NCBI RefSeq assembly: GCF_000327385.1
Contig: NW_008710347.1
Span: forward strand, 30,720-94,719
Source of the DNA: Lottia gigantea
Taxonomy: Eukaryota > Mollusca > Gastropoda > Lottiidae
Direction of reading: 5' to 3'
DNA: 64,000 bases
Made by a program: the position numbers and the translations under genes. The notes under the pieces were generated by a model. It saw only the letters and a program-made list of their open reading frames with translations. It made no database searches and was not told the DNA's origin. Of the stretch, positions 1 to 12,290 are shown piece after piece. The first letter of the stretch is position 1, and each line of letters starts with the position of its first letter.

Positions 1-30
1 CACCCCCCCCCCCCCCCCCCCCCCCCACCA
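1..30. repeat. Poly-C homopolymer at window edge
   Basis: A run of 24 C at positions 3-26 opens the window. A similar C run ends exactly at the N gap near 40,338, so such runs may be where this assembly breaks. Confidence 0.9.
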
Positions 31-237
31 AGAAAATAGTGTGTATTCCTAATTACACTCCCATTTCAAGAAATTCAAAATTTGAAATTTGAATTTTAAA
101 TGTTTTGCCACAAAATATGCAGGGAAAATTTCTGGAAGAATCCGCAATGGAAAGCTTGTACCACCAGTGATTTGTACCACAGTTCAACGAGGCTGGCATC
201 GCCACTGATGACACCATTCAATCAGTAAATTTCATAC

Positions 238-415
238 CTTTTGTTTCCTTTAATATTCCATTGGGATCACAAATAGAAGATCTGTGGTTTCTACCACATT
301 TTGTATATTCCCACCATGGATCGGGATACTCATTGATATCCCACTCTGTATTATATTTATATTGCTGGCATACCACAAGGAGGGGAATTGACAGTAGTAC
401 TCCTAATATTAACAT
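238..415 (-). CDS. MOLO1-like secreted/membrane protein, first coding exon (partial)
   Basis: Seen: an ATG at 415-413 (minus) opens a hydrophobic signal peptide (MLILGVLLSIPLLVVCQQ). A W/Y/P-rich stretch follows, then a CGR...SSICDPNGIL motif. A donor (AAAG|GTATGA) ends the exon at 238; the few further codons down to 218 are intron read-through. Known: a leading signal peptide and a CGR...CDP motif are typical of the MOLO1/TPM-like family (Pfam MOLO1), named after C. elegans MOLO-1, a single-pass accessory protein of levamisole-type acetylcholine receptors. Inference: the remaining exons, with the TPM-like domain and membrane anchor, lie left of the window. Only about 60 residues are visible, so the family call rests on the motif alone. 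Confidence 0.6.
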
Positions 416-429
416 GGTTTATTTATCTA

Positions 430-1015
430 CAATATAAATATAATCCAATTACAGACAGATTATACAGAACACTTTGTTATAATACAAAGATATACTTTAG
501 GTTAATTATACATAATTCTTATTAACAGCACCGAACAATGATATTAACACTTAGGTTGATTAAAAAGATTGCAAAGTAGTGATATGATATCTAGGTAGAT
601 TATACAGAGCACATGTAAAAATATTTAATAATGATATCAAATCTGGGTTTGTCATACAGATTTCATTACAATTATACCAGGCAATGATATTAAATATAGT
701 TTGATTATACAGATCACCTAGTTATAATACTTGCATAATATTATACATACAGTCATATCAAATCAAATGTTAAGTATACATAATTCTTTATTAATAATAC
801 AGACAACGATATTAAAACCTAGGTTGATTATAAAGATTGCAAAATAGTGATATGGAATGAAGGTTGATTGTACGGAGCACCGATATTTTGTTATTATGCT
901 CAACACCTATAGTGAACATTATATTAAATATATGTTGATTATACAGCTGCTGGGCACCTAGTAATTATGATATTGAATCTAGGTTGATTATGCAGAACAC
1001 CTTGTTAAATACATA
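430..1015. repeat. Degenerate tandem repeat (ggttgattatacag...)
   Basis: Variants of 'aggttgattatacagagcacc', followed by 'ttataatac' and 'gatattaaat', recur about every 60-120 bases. Copies are strongly diverged. It lies just upstream of the MOLO1-like exon. Confidence 0.6.
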
Positions 1016-1854
1016 AAAATTTTGGTTGACTTAGTTTAGTATTGTAAAAAATATTAGGTATATTCTGGAGAATTTGTAATATCATTCAAGCCAGAATTAA
1101 GTAGCTCTTAACATTTGCGAAATATCTGTCGAATGTTCTCATTACCATCTGCACTGAACATGCAACGTGGGTCAAGTTATCATTATTGGCAGAAATTCAA
1201 TTTAAACAATGCATTTCTTCTCACGATATATACGATGTATAAATAGATTTCCTATATCAGAAGCCAGTGTTAAATAGTCACAATGAACATTTGGCTTTAT
1301 ATACATTTCAAAGTCACTAGTCCAGTGTTTTATTTACTTATACATCCATTGTAAATGTCAGTAGGACAGAAGCTAAGGTAACGCCAAAACTAATTATATA
1401 TACAGGAACCTATTTTTTACTGTTTACAAAAATACTATCATTCTTTCACTTGTATAAGTCTGTCTTTATTCAGATTTTCAAGTTAACAAATAAATAAAGA
1501 AAAAATGGAAAAAAGTTAATATCTAAATAAAATTTTGTTCACAGACGATATTTTTGTGTCAGGTTTATTTTAAGCCATCAAAAACTAAAAATACAATATC
1601 AAGATCTATAAAAGTTTAGATATTCCTTTTGAAAAATCAAAGTTTCTCATAAATTATATTTCTAACATCAAAAGTGCGTATCTAAGTAAAGGTTATCTGA
1701 GGTAGTTGTGTTAGATTACAATTTTGACATTTGATTTACAAACATCAATATGGTCCACAGCTGTCTTATATATTTGAAACGATGAGTTTCCACTGAGTTT
1801 TGAACATCATATCGTTATAAACTCTTGTGATGTGATTATAAGCTATTGAAATAT

Positions 1855-1985
1855 TAAAATTGCTCTAGATATGTTAAAGAATAAGCTCTAGAGATATTAA
1901 AGAATAAGCTCTAGAGATGTTAAAGAATAAGCTCTTGAGATGTTAATGAATAAGCTCTTGAGATGTTTTAAATATACTCTTGAAA
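1855..1985. repeat. 27-bp tandem repeat, about 4.5 copies
   Basis: The unit 'ttaaagaataagctctagagatg' and close variants repeat with a period near 27 bases, drifting from 'ctctaga' to 'ctcttga' towards the right. Confidence 0.8.
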
Positions 1986-2649
1986 TGCTAAAAAGAAATT
2001 TGTTTCGCATTCAGTCATTTTTTTTATCTCATATGTCCTGTCCAACATGCCCATTGACTGAACAACACGAATATTAACAATTGGTGGCGAGTTTAGCTCA
2101 GCAATTAAAAAACCTCTCTTTACCAAAATTATATATCGGAATAATGTTAAAACAATTATCACTAAATCACTTAACTTATCTTATACTCTATAAGTGAAAT
2201 CTATTTTCATTAAATCTGTAAAAAAATTAAATACTTACAATATAATTAAGGATCTATTATAATAGGTTCATATCATCACAAGAAAACTTTGTCTATAAAT
2301 AATCTCAGTGTCTATACAACACACGAACACAATCTGATACGCTCCACACAACTAACTCATCCTTCATACTGTACCTGTTGCTGCCGTCCTAAAATGGTAA
2401 CAGGTCTACTGTATAACAGTGGTATACTGGGTAAAATACTCGGCTGGTTCTTGTTAGAAGTCTGATAATAGTCTGTGATTCATCTAATAAACACCGGCTA
2501 GATAACATCTTGTAAATATATCAGTACTTTGATATAGTCTTACTCGTCAATGAATTTAATTTATCATTTAATATGTAAAAATGTGTGCATGTTACCATTA
2601 GAACGTAACACAGCATATTTAAAAAGGTTCTCACAATGTAAATTAATGG

Positions 2650-2700
2650 ACTGGAATGAATTGAAATGGAGTTTTACGTCCTTATTTTCTCTTCCAGTTT
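2650..2700 (+). repeat. Fragment of dispersed repeat family A
   Basis: Contains 'gaaatggagttttacgtcc', which heads the full copies at 23,080-23,480 and is found reversed near 35,040-35,078. Confidence 0.55.
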
Positions 2701-3250
2701 GATATGTTTCCATTGGCCTACTCTTACACTATATACCCTCAACTGTCTAGAAATCTTTTCACAGCTACATCTCTGAACCTTAGTTTCTTGTCTCACCTGA
2801 ACGTCAAGACGTATTGTTCATGTCAGATCAGCTGTTATGCATTACTGACAGGAGAAACCAGGGGTATCAATTTAAATACTCCTCGAAAGGTTGCATGAAT
2901 GAAAACTGCTTCAATATGTACCAGTAATTCAAACTCTCTTATGTGTCGAAGCTGTTTTTTAAACCAGTTCAATTGGATTTAAGTGTTTTCAGCATTAAAA
3001 ATTGAAAATACAAGTGCCAGTAGGCTACCTTGAGTATCCCGAAATTGTGATGCGGTTTTTAACCTTTTGTTATCATATACTCATTTTTTTCTGTAAATAT
3101 TATTTCATAATAAATTCCTGGATCGAAATCTATCGATAGTGTGCAAACTTACAAGTTCAAATCAGACTTGCGATAAATTTCGATGTTAAGATTATTTTGT
3201 GAAACAAGGTTCTGGATACTTTTTTCATCAACATTAAAAAACTTTATTAA

Positions 3251-3441
3251 AGGGATTATAAAGGGGTTTTCTAAATTTTGTATGCGTACCGGAGACACTG
3301 ATAGCATTAACTTGCACACTAAGTTGTAGTAGAATTGCTAGAAAACAGAGACGTCTGATTGCAAATTGGAATGGTGCAAATTGATGCTATCATTGCCCCC
3401 GATACACAAACAAAACTTAAAAAAACCTTTTTACAATCCCT
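3251..3441. mobile_element. TTAA-flanked fold-back MITE
   Basis: About 65-base terminal inverted repeats begin AGGGATTATAAAGG and end CCTTTTTACAATCCCT. The left flank is TTAA; the right is TGAA, probably a mutated TTAA. It matches the element at 17,523-17,820, including the inner 'gacactgatagcat' motif. The TTAA target points to piggyBac-type mobilisation (inference). Confidence 0.75.
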
Positions 3442-4051
3442 TGAAGGGATTATTAACTGTAAAAGATGCACGAAATGTATGATGGTACTATAGGAAAGGT
3501 TTCTGGAAAGGTTCCATTATGCAATCGATATTTTGGAATTAAGCTGTTATAATTAATTTTGTTATAATTGACTAGTTGATTGTCAATAGAAACTGGTTTC
3601 TGTTCGACCACAATAATCTCAAAATAGAGAGTAAATATAAAGCGGTAACCTCCTTACTCGAAAGGTTAAAATATTTTTGACATACAATAGCTTTCTGGTT
3701 TGAATCATTTTCATTTGGCTTCAAAATAACGAAAGGTTTTAGATGCGTTCTGGAAACTCTCTTTCATAATCCATTCATTCTTTTGATAAGATTTTTTTTG
3801 CTAAATTTTTATTTTCTTTGAATGAGGTATGAATATGAATAAAACGTGTTGGTGAAGTTTATCGAAATCGATGGTAACAAAAGCGATAAATAAACTCCAT
3901 GATTAAGATTTTTTCGTGCTTATCCTGTAAAGTGACCTACGTCCATTTGATTGATCTGTGAGAAATTCCTTATGGTTAACACTGTTTTTTGCTCTTAAAC
4001 TTCCTTCATTTGAAAGTCCATCTTAAGGAAAGAAAGTCCCATTTCTCACTA
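3442..4051. other. Gene-free stretch
   Basis: AT-rich sequence between two MITEs, downstream of the glycosyltransferase gene. I see no coding exon or structured repeat in it. Confidence 0.5.
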
Positions 4052-4357
4052 AAGGAAAACATAAATCACACGATAATGTGCAAACAGTATATAGGTAAAA
4101 AGTCGATTCAATTAGAGTAAATGTAGCTAGGTTTCGGGACTAATCCCTTTCTCAAACGAAAAAAACAAAAAAGCGAGAAAGGTTCTATTTCTATGTCAGT
4201 TTAGTGTTGTTCTTCGTAGAGATAGCACATTTCTTGTTTTTTTTTGGTTACTTTCGCTTGATAAAGGGATTAATCCCGAAGCGTAGCTAAATTTACTCTA
4301 ATTGTATCGACTTTTAACCTACTGTTTGCACGTTATCGTGTGATCTATTTTTTCCTT
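4052..4357. mobile_element. TA-flanked fold-back MITE in the glycosyltransferase 3' region
   Basis: Arms of more than 100 bases (left from 'aaggaaaacataaatcacacg', right ending 'tgatctattttttcctt') pair with few mismatches around a loop of about 100 bases. Both ends are flanked by TA, the target duplication of Tc1/mariner-type elements. No coding capacity. It lies 63 bases past the stop codon of the minus-strand glycosyltransferase. Confidence 0.75.
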
Positions 4358-4361
4358 TATT
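4356..4361 (-). promoter_or_regulatory. Candidate poly(A) signal AATAAA
   Basis: Minus-strand AATAAA about 60 bases past the stop at 4,420. It straddles the right border of the fold-back element: two bases from the element, two from the TA duplication and two from the flank. Use in vivo is inferred. Confidence 0.4.
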
Positions 4362-4419
4362 ATCAGTCGACTCGTTGTTTTATTTTATGCACCATTTCTC
4401 ACAATTTCTCACTATACAA

Positions 4420-6583
4420 TTATGGTTTGGACGAATTCCGTCTTTGATCCATTTGTTTGGTATTAAGTTTATATAAGTAGAATTCTAACAACTGCATGTC
4501 CTCTGGTGATAGGTAGTGAAACGATATTGTTTCGTTGCTTAAATTTCCGTAACCCTGGAAACAGATAATAACATAACTTAGACGTATAGTTGACAGAAAT
4601 TCATTTTCATAAGTGATGATTTAAAAAGTATTACAGGTAGCCTGAAGTATCAAATATTTTTAGTGAAAGAAACTAATGCCGAGAGAGAACCTCTAGTTCC
4701 CCTTAACTCGCCCTCCTATATTATTTAAGTGTCTCTCTTAGGTTAATTTGCGAATCAATTATCAATTGAATATCTTTAAAATCATATTTACCCATTTGAG
4801 TTTATTAACAGAATATGCATCTAACCATTTTGGTTTCAATTCCTTTTTTAAATAGACATGTGGAGACAAACTATGGAATCTTTCTCTACCCATGGAATCC
4901 GTAGTATTAGGGGCTGTAAAATTATATTTCTCGGCACAGGCCCCAACTGCCATGTCTTCGATATGTTGAAAGTTAAATTTTACAGCATCAAAGCATTTTT
5001 CAACAATTATTTTAACACTCGCCTTGCTCAATACGTATCCTGCACCACCACTCATATAATAAGTAGTTCCTTTAAACTTCGAAAACTTCTTTCCAAAGTA
5101 CAATTTGTCATTTGGATTAAAGGCGCTGAGATAATTTTTGAGATTTTCCATTATAAAAAAGGCATCATCATCCGCTTTTATAAACCACTCAAACTCGTCG
5201 ATTTCATGGTCATATACATACTGTAATGCCAAACGTGTTTTCAAGCCTAAAAGTTGTCTGGATTCTGTAATGTTCAATAAGATGGTCGGGATATTAGGCA
5301 ATGTCTTATTGCTGAAATATAACTGCTTATCACATCTTTTAGCCCAAGTATTTTTGACTGCCAGACTTTTATTGATATTTTTAGGATATGTGAAAATCAA
5401 ACACAATATTTTTCCGCTGGAATATGTTGCATTTTCAAAGTTTCTGGATTGGTAAGGAACTGAAAAAATAGGAATATAATTACGATTAAAACGTTATATA
5501 GTCATAGTTTCTTGATCACCTAATACCGGCCGTTTTAAGTGTCTACCATCTTTCTGAATGAAAATTGTCTAAAGCACACTTGTATACGCCAAGTACTTGT
5601 TTCTATCAGTGGCGCCACTGACTCCAAATGAAAACTACTATTCAAAATTCAATGACATTCGGGATTTAGGCCCTTTATTTGCAGATTTAACTTTCAAAAG
5701 TCTGCAACATTACTGCCACTGTTTCCTATACATCAGTTCCTTTTTTTTTATTTGTATTAATTTCATTATTAATATAGCCACTTCAGTTAGAGTCTAACGA
5801 CAGCACTCTGGAACGTTCGTCAAATTAATATTACAAACTACTTAATATGTGTCTAAATGAAATTTGAATAAAAAAAAATTCTCAAGAAAAGTTATGGTTT
5901 ATACAGTGCAAGTGCATGAAAGAAAATGTATTGATTTACGCTAATATATGAAAATAAGATATATGGACATTAACATTAACACAAACGTGTTTATAAATAT
6001 TGACATTTCGTGGACATGGCGTCAATGATATTTTAAAGAGATATTATAATTTGTTATACTACATTGGTAGAAAATGCTTTTGCTGAAACTTATCTTGAGA
6101 CACGTGTCCCCTATTTTATCTTAAAAATATTAACTCAAAAAATCATGCCGTAAATATTTAACACCAAAACTATTTAAAAGTTTAAGTTTGTAATACTTTT
6201 TCGTACGTGTTCGGATTTTATGCCTATTTGTAGAGAACTATGTCTCCTACATATTCTCATGTTTTTCTTAAAATATTGATTCTTTATAAGGCCAACATCA
6301 ACATTAGTTTATGCTGCATACTTAACAATCAGTACACTCCACATGCATACTGGCCTTAAACAATGTGATTCGTGGACATCTGTGTTCACGATTGTATATA
6401 CATATACATAGACATACCACCTGGTTAAAGACCTAGAAAAGATATCTTACCTTTAAAATATGTGTCTTTTAAACCTACAAGATGTGAAAATCTATAACTG
6501 GTCAAACTAATGGCTTGATTCAATACTGATAAAGATATCCATACTATTAAACAAATTAATACAATAAATACTATTTTCTTCAT
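4420..6583 (-). CDS. C1GALT1-family beta-1,3-galactosyltransferase, complete (311 aa)
   Basis: Three exons: 6,451-6,583, 4,792-5,459 and 4,420-4,554; phases match (44 codons +1, then 223 codons, then 45 including stop). Exon 1 encodes a short tail and a signal anchor (residues about 4-20), giving a type II Golgi protein. Exon 2 carries ILCLIFTYP, the T.A.RCDK segment, a DDD metal-binding motif at residues 141-143 (WFIKADDD), MSGGAGYVLS at 180-189 and IED at about 211-213. Exon 3 gives NETISFHYLSPEDM and the stop. Known: C1GALT1 adds beta-1,3-galactose to Ser/Thr-GalNAc, making core 1 O-glycans, using UDP-galactose and Mn2+. Odd: the C-terminal Cys-Cys-Ser just before the SFHY motif of vertebrate C1GALT1 is replaced by GYGNLSNET, so this is probably a diverged paralogue with uncertain acceptor. 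At 311 aa it is slightly shorter than the vertebrate enzyme. Confidence 0.85.
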
Positions 6584-8879
6584 TACTCTTATTGGAATTT
6601 ACGCAGACAGCAATATTAGCCAGTAGCCGTTAGAAAGAATTGATTATGTTATAATTTCCATGTAACAGCTTGAAATTTTTGCTATATGTCAAGAAGCTAT
6701 TCTAATAAATCTGCGTAAAAAACTAGAAGGCCCAAAGATTCCATTATTTAATCTCTGTCAATGGGGAGTATGTTTAAAGATGTTGTACTGGTTGAATATT
6801 CCAAACCATATTATCTTTTTGAATATGGGCTATTACAGTGTAGATGAAAGTTCTCGGCAAAACCAGTTCCTAGTCCAGCTTCAAAGTGTATTTGGTATCT
6901 TTCAAAATCGTAGTGGTCTGACAACATTAGGAATCTATCCGAGTTATTTCCCTTCGCCACAAAAAATGAGTAACATCTGAGAAAATGTGGCAGTAGGATT
7001 TAAACATTGAAATGAATACAGAAAGTAACGAATTAGTTCATTATCAAATTATGTACAAATAAGAATTTCTAGAATAATTTTTTCGTTGTTCAATTATCCG
7101 TCTCCACAAGCTGACTAAAGCAATGAGGAAGATAGTCACATAATAATATCGAAGAAAAGGGAGGCCCGAATTGCGCTAATGACTAAGGCAACTACAGGCC
7201 TTGCAATGGCATAACCAATTCCAACGCGGTTAAGGTTAGCTTGGAACCAACCTTACCTGGTGGTTGTAATGGGGTAGGGTGAGATGAAGATTTCTTTCTT
7301 ATACAATTTTTTTTTTTTAAATTGGTATGGTACCAAAGAGGATACCCTTACTTTCATAGTGTGTCCAGATTTGATCTTTAGTACTTACGAATATTGGATT
7401 AGTGATTTTTATCATGACATTGGTGTTCTTGATAACGAGTCAATAAACCCACCTATAGTTTAGAAGCATACAGCATTATGAACACCCAGTATATAGAAAA
7501 ATCACCTGACCTGCGTGATGCAGATTGTATACGTTTTTGTTAAAGTACAGGCTAACTCTGTACAAAATATGAACATCAACGGTAACAAAATGTACAACTT
7601 TTCTCGGTTTATGTAAAGATTTAATTCGCCTGTGATGATTGTATCTTTCTATCACTTTTTGGCACATTATATATGACAGACAATTATATTATTTTTCCGC
7701 GCTGTGTGACAAACATGATTATGAGAATTGTGATGAACGGTACCACATCTGAATAAGTTTTTAACGAAATGATGACAATATTACAGGTTTTCAGGAAAAA
7801 GTACAGAATTCTTTGTGTACACATAACAGTATTTAAAAAAAAATCGTCGACATTAACTTCCTAGTGCATGATGCTCCCATTGAGGGGTTACAATTTCGAA
7901 AAACACTGGAATTTAAACGCCTTTTTGAGTGATGTTCTTTGATTTAACAAAACTTTTTCAAGTGTGGTACAATATTTGTACTCTTATCATTGTATCCAAT
8001 ATTGTTGCTACACTTCTGTTTCTGTTTGAAAGCCTTGCCATAATGTAGTTAGCTAATTAACACCAACCTGGATACAAATAATCAATTCTTTTCACTGGTT
8101 ATTTCTTATAATGTTTTGTTGTATGCTTCTCATGTTTGATGTTATTAAATGTTACACCACATTATATAGATAAATCGTACAATATCACTTAATACCCATA
8201 ATGCGCTTAATACGATCATCACACAAAGAATTGCTATTTAATATGAATCCTAAATATATTGATATTTTGACCTGTCAAGTTCTAAAGAAATGGTGAATTT
8301 AGAATAGGCCTACGTAGCCAATGGGAAACGACATAGTAAATGAATTTTACACTTGATTGTATTTATTATTATGACAATCAAGTAAAAACCTCCATATTTG
8401 AATATTTAAACATTCTTTTGCAATACATATAGAAGGTAAGTCCAGTTGAGTTAAGCTTATATATGTTATGGGGCACATCGGTGATTCGATTCTTCAAAAT
8501 AAATATTTTCGGACGCCCTAATTCTAGTAGCTTTTCTAGACCACATTTCGAAAAATTTTTGTAAACAAGTATAATTCTGGGGAGGGAGGTTTTGATCGCC
8601 TAAATTTATTACCAATGGGAGATATCAAAAATTAATTCCATAAATTTTCGGACATGTTTATTCTTTATTATTCTAAACGACGCTTATATGAAATTCCTCT
8701 GCAGAGAGTGTTATACAAAGTGATAACTCAATTCGAATCTGCTTCCAATCAACCCTTATTTTTATCTAACAATGTTTTTTTTTTCATATTAACAAATTTC
8801 AAGAATATATATTATGTATTTGTACAGGCGACTGGTCAAAATGACATCTAGCAAAATTTTGTCTAAAATGAACGTGAAA

Positions 8880-9015
8880 TCATCTTTGTATGTGAGCTAA
8901 CATTTTGCCAGAACAGCGGCATTAGGCTTTCTCTTTTTCGATTTTCATGCACAGCCTGTAGCACACTGGGCCTCGATTTATTGTACCACCCGAGCGATTA
9001 GAACTTGAAGGTAAA
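8880..9015 (+). repeat. Dispersed repeat family A, partial copy
   Basis: Shares 'attttgccagaacagcggcattag', 'ctgtagcacac...ggcctcg.tttattgt' and 'cgattagaac' with the copies at 23,080-23,480. The 'ggagttttacgtcc' head is missing. Confidence 0.6.
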
Positions 9016-10499
9016 ACAATTGAAACAATATTTCAGTGTTCAGTGTCAACAGACCTGAATAAATTATAATTTACGACTCTAATTACGCCAACTCACATTC
9101 TATCATACACTCATTATTTAATTGTTGTATTTTTTTAAAACTATAAATTGTGTGTTGTTTAAATGGGAATTCAAATCAACCTTGACTGACAAAACTGGAA
9201 AAAGTCAACATCTGATAGAATCGGGTCAATCGCTGGATTTAAATCGATTTTAACACTTTTGCCAACACAGTTTCCTCTTGCAGCTAACAGATGCCCGTCT
9301 TTGCGAACATTCTTGTTATTGCAGTTGTAAGACTTGAGTCCTCTTAACCCATAAAATGACAATTTGCATACAACTAGCTTCCTCCGAAAATATAAAATTT
9401 TTATAAATCTTTATAGTTTAGAAATGTATAAAGTACAAATTTGTGAAAGCAGATGAGAGATTTGGACTTTTCATCAAAATCAATCTTTGTAGTCATTGTA
9501 AGCAGAGACTATGGTTTAAATGTGGATCAAGTGGCTTCGTGTAAGAATGCTTCAGAACGCTGTGATTTTCTACTCTTTCAAGTTTTCCACAGTGCTGAAT
9601 TGACTAATACATGTACGTCCCACTTAATAAGGTCACATATTACATATTACTTTCTGAATATCAGTGAACTGCATTTAATTTAATTTAAAAGTGGTCGATT
9701 AATGTAGGTGGTATTGGAGTTCACCAGCTCGACAAATACCTGTGACATTCTGTATGTAAGTTTATTAATTGTATATTTCCAATTCATACTACTTTCAAAC
9801 CTGTGAAGCAATCGGTGTACTTCTACAATCCCAGGTTTATGATACGAGTCAATACGTTTTGAAACTCTTTATTTCGCTCGTATATGATCTGCTCACGATT
9901 TGCCAATTCTGAGTGTCATGGTATGATCTTCGGTCCGGTCCGGTCAGATAGGATTGTCTGGTTTAAGTTCTCGACTGGGTCTTACACGATAATCACAACC
10001 GGGTCCCTTGATTCGGTACTCTCTTGTACGTTCAGATAGATTTTGGTGCGTTCATCAATAACTGATGAACTCCGTTATGACAGGGTACGATTTGAGTTAC
10101 TACTAGACCCCGATGAGCATATGAACAACTCGATTGGCTATGATGTTCATTTTTGTCTTGAACATTTATTTTATGTTCCAAATATTGCGATTCGCGGTAC
10201 AATTGAAATTATGGTCTTATTTTTGTGGACAAATAGCGATTATCCTATCAGATCTGGGGGTTGGTAGTGGCAATCGTGAAAATTTAAAAAACTTTTTAAC
10301 GGTTCAAACATTTTCAACAAACAAAACGATCAATAACATTGGCACTCGGGATCATGGTATCAGATCGTTTTGCATCGTATAACAAAGCGAGACGACACAA
10401 TGTTTTAGATCATTCCTTCATAGCCTAAATCAATGAGCTCTTATCTAAAACGGAGAATTCAGTTTCTCTATAATTTAACATCCTAATTAAAACAATCAA

Positions 10500-10610
10500 C
10501 AAAAGTGGTAACAAACCAAGCAACGATCCAGAAGCATTTAGAGAAATGTTCATACTGCGAATGCAAATGTCTTTCAACGAATTTGATAAGATGGTCCATC
10601 AGAAACCATT
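10500..10610 (+). mobile_element. Possible PIF/Harbinger-like transposase trace
   Basis: One frame reads NDPEAFREMF followed by FNEFDKM, resembling the FR..F.M....F..L region that begins many Harbinger nucleases. It is only about 34 residues long and nothing else of the protein or any terminal repeat was found. Chance similarity is quite possible. Confidence 0.25.
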
Positions 10611-12290
10611 GTTATCTATACGCGTATTATCCTATCTTCAAGAGACCATTCACCATTATAGAGAGGGGTGAAATAATCTATACGCAAGCTTTCTGCACAT
10701 AGCCAACTCATTTGATTCTGTTCGACACAGTAATCACAATGACAAGTTAAATTCAAGAGGAATCTCATCCCACTCTGGAATCTAAAATCTTTACATGGAT
10801 ATTAATATCAGCATTAGGATTGGTAAGCAACTGTCAACTCTCGGACGAGGAGAACGATAAGTTGACGTCTTATCTGGAAAACATGGAAAGTACATAGAGG
10901 ATGTTAAAGAGTGCTTAGGTCATATGAATTTGATGAAATGAGTTGCCAGATTTAATATTACCTGAGCCTTGGCGAGTGACACAATAATTTTATACGACCA
11001 CGAATTTCATAAATTCCATGTTACACTCACTTAATTGAAACTTGTAGTCAAAGCTCTCTTATTTGGAGCAATTTCATGCCCTTTACCTTCCATTTGAACT
11101 GAGTTGTAAACTTCAAAGTATGACATGTTTGTTTTCATGGCGCATGGATACATGGCCTTATTTGCATAGTAAACTGTGTTACGAGTTCATATCGTTTTTA
11201 TGAACATGTTTACTGTTGAGTGATAAAATATAGTATTTGACATTGAATATAACACATAGACAATTTTTCATAATTATTATACGACTGTCGAAATCATATG
11301 ACATTATGTGGGCCAACTCATTTGGAAATCTACACAATACAAATTTAGACAACATCATTTTTAGAATAATTTATAAGCATATGCATGGAAGAAAAGGGTA
11401 TATTTTTCAGTGTGCACAAGATGTTTTTTATTTCATAATTTGAAATGCCTAAAGGGCAAGGATTCAGTCGACGTTGATTCAAATCATTCTGATCGTCCCT
11501 AAAAAGAAAAAAGAAACACAGTTAATTTACACGAGAAGGTAAGGTGAGCGGTTTTGGTCTAAAATGGTTTTTGATACAAAACTATGAGGTGATTCTTACA
11601 CGCACACACAAATAGCTGTGATCAAATTCGCCCGATTAGCTATGGCATGTTTTAAAATGATTCTTATCTGGATAGTGCGGTAGTAAAATATTATTGTATG
11701 AGATATTAGCAGTTTAATCTTCTATTTTTATAAATTATTTATACTAATGGTCAATCAATAATGCTTAACCAGTTGATATTAAAGCAGGACTGGCTTAAGA
11801 AAAGAAAAAAAAAAAGGTGAATTTCTCTTCGACCTGAGGTCGGAATGTCAAAGTTTAGATATTGTAGGTAATTTTTGGAAAATCTTACCAAAACAAATCC
11901 TTAGAATCGATGGATTTTCTATTAAAATCGAAGCTTTTCATGCACAAAGTTTAAATAAATAAACCAATTCCAACGATACGAACTGTAAAACGAACTGCAA
12001 ACAAAGTATTGGCGACATGAACTTTTCAAATGAGGAAGTATATAAATCATAAGTGAGTGAGTATTTCATAATGACCATTTTATTTTTCAAATTCGTCTTA
12101 ATAAGGTCAGTATAGCTTTAATTATTATTATTTGTATTGTTTTAAGGTATTTCCTACTTAAATTAACAAAGTATGCTTTCATCTTCCATGATCAATTGAT
12201 TTCCGTTTGACATCAGGTAAGTCTTTACGTTTTTTTCTGTTTAAAATTGTTTTTTTTTAACAAGTGTTTTCAATATAATCACCTCATAAA

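Larger units (their letters stand above)
1016..3250. other. Gene-free stretch with short repeats
   Basis: No supportable coding exon. It holds the 27-bp repeat at 1,855-1,985, a dispersed-repeat fragment at 2,650-2,700 and otherwise AT-rich unique sequence. The short open frames here show no codon or motif support. Confidence 0.5.
6584..12290. other. Gene-poor intergenic stretch
   Basis: No exon with family support. Besides the separately listed repeat at 8,880-9,015 and possible transposase trace near 10,500, there is a mildly GC-richer island at 7,160-7,290. Another at 9,920-10,130 contains 'ggtccggtccggtc'. I recognise neither. The region probably includes the promoter of the minus-strand glycosyltransferase at its left end. 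Confidence 0.45.

Noticed and set aside
4858-5455. Two plus-strand frames
   Set aside because: Antisense of glycosyltransferase exon 2, which has strong family motifs on the other strand.
10043-10382. Overlapping plus-strand frames of 74-82 codons
   Set aside because: No domain, splice or start support; the region is mildly GC-rich but not recognisably coding.
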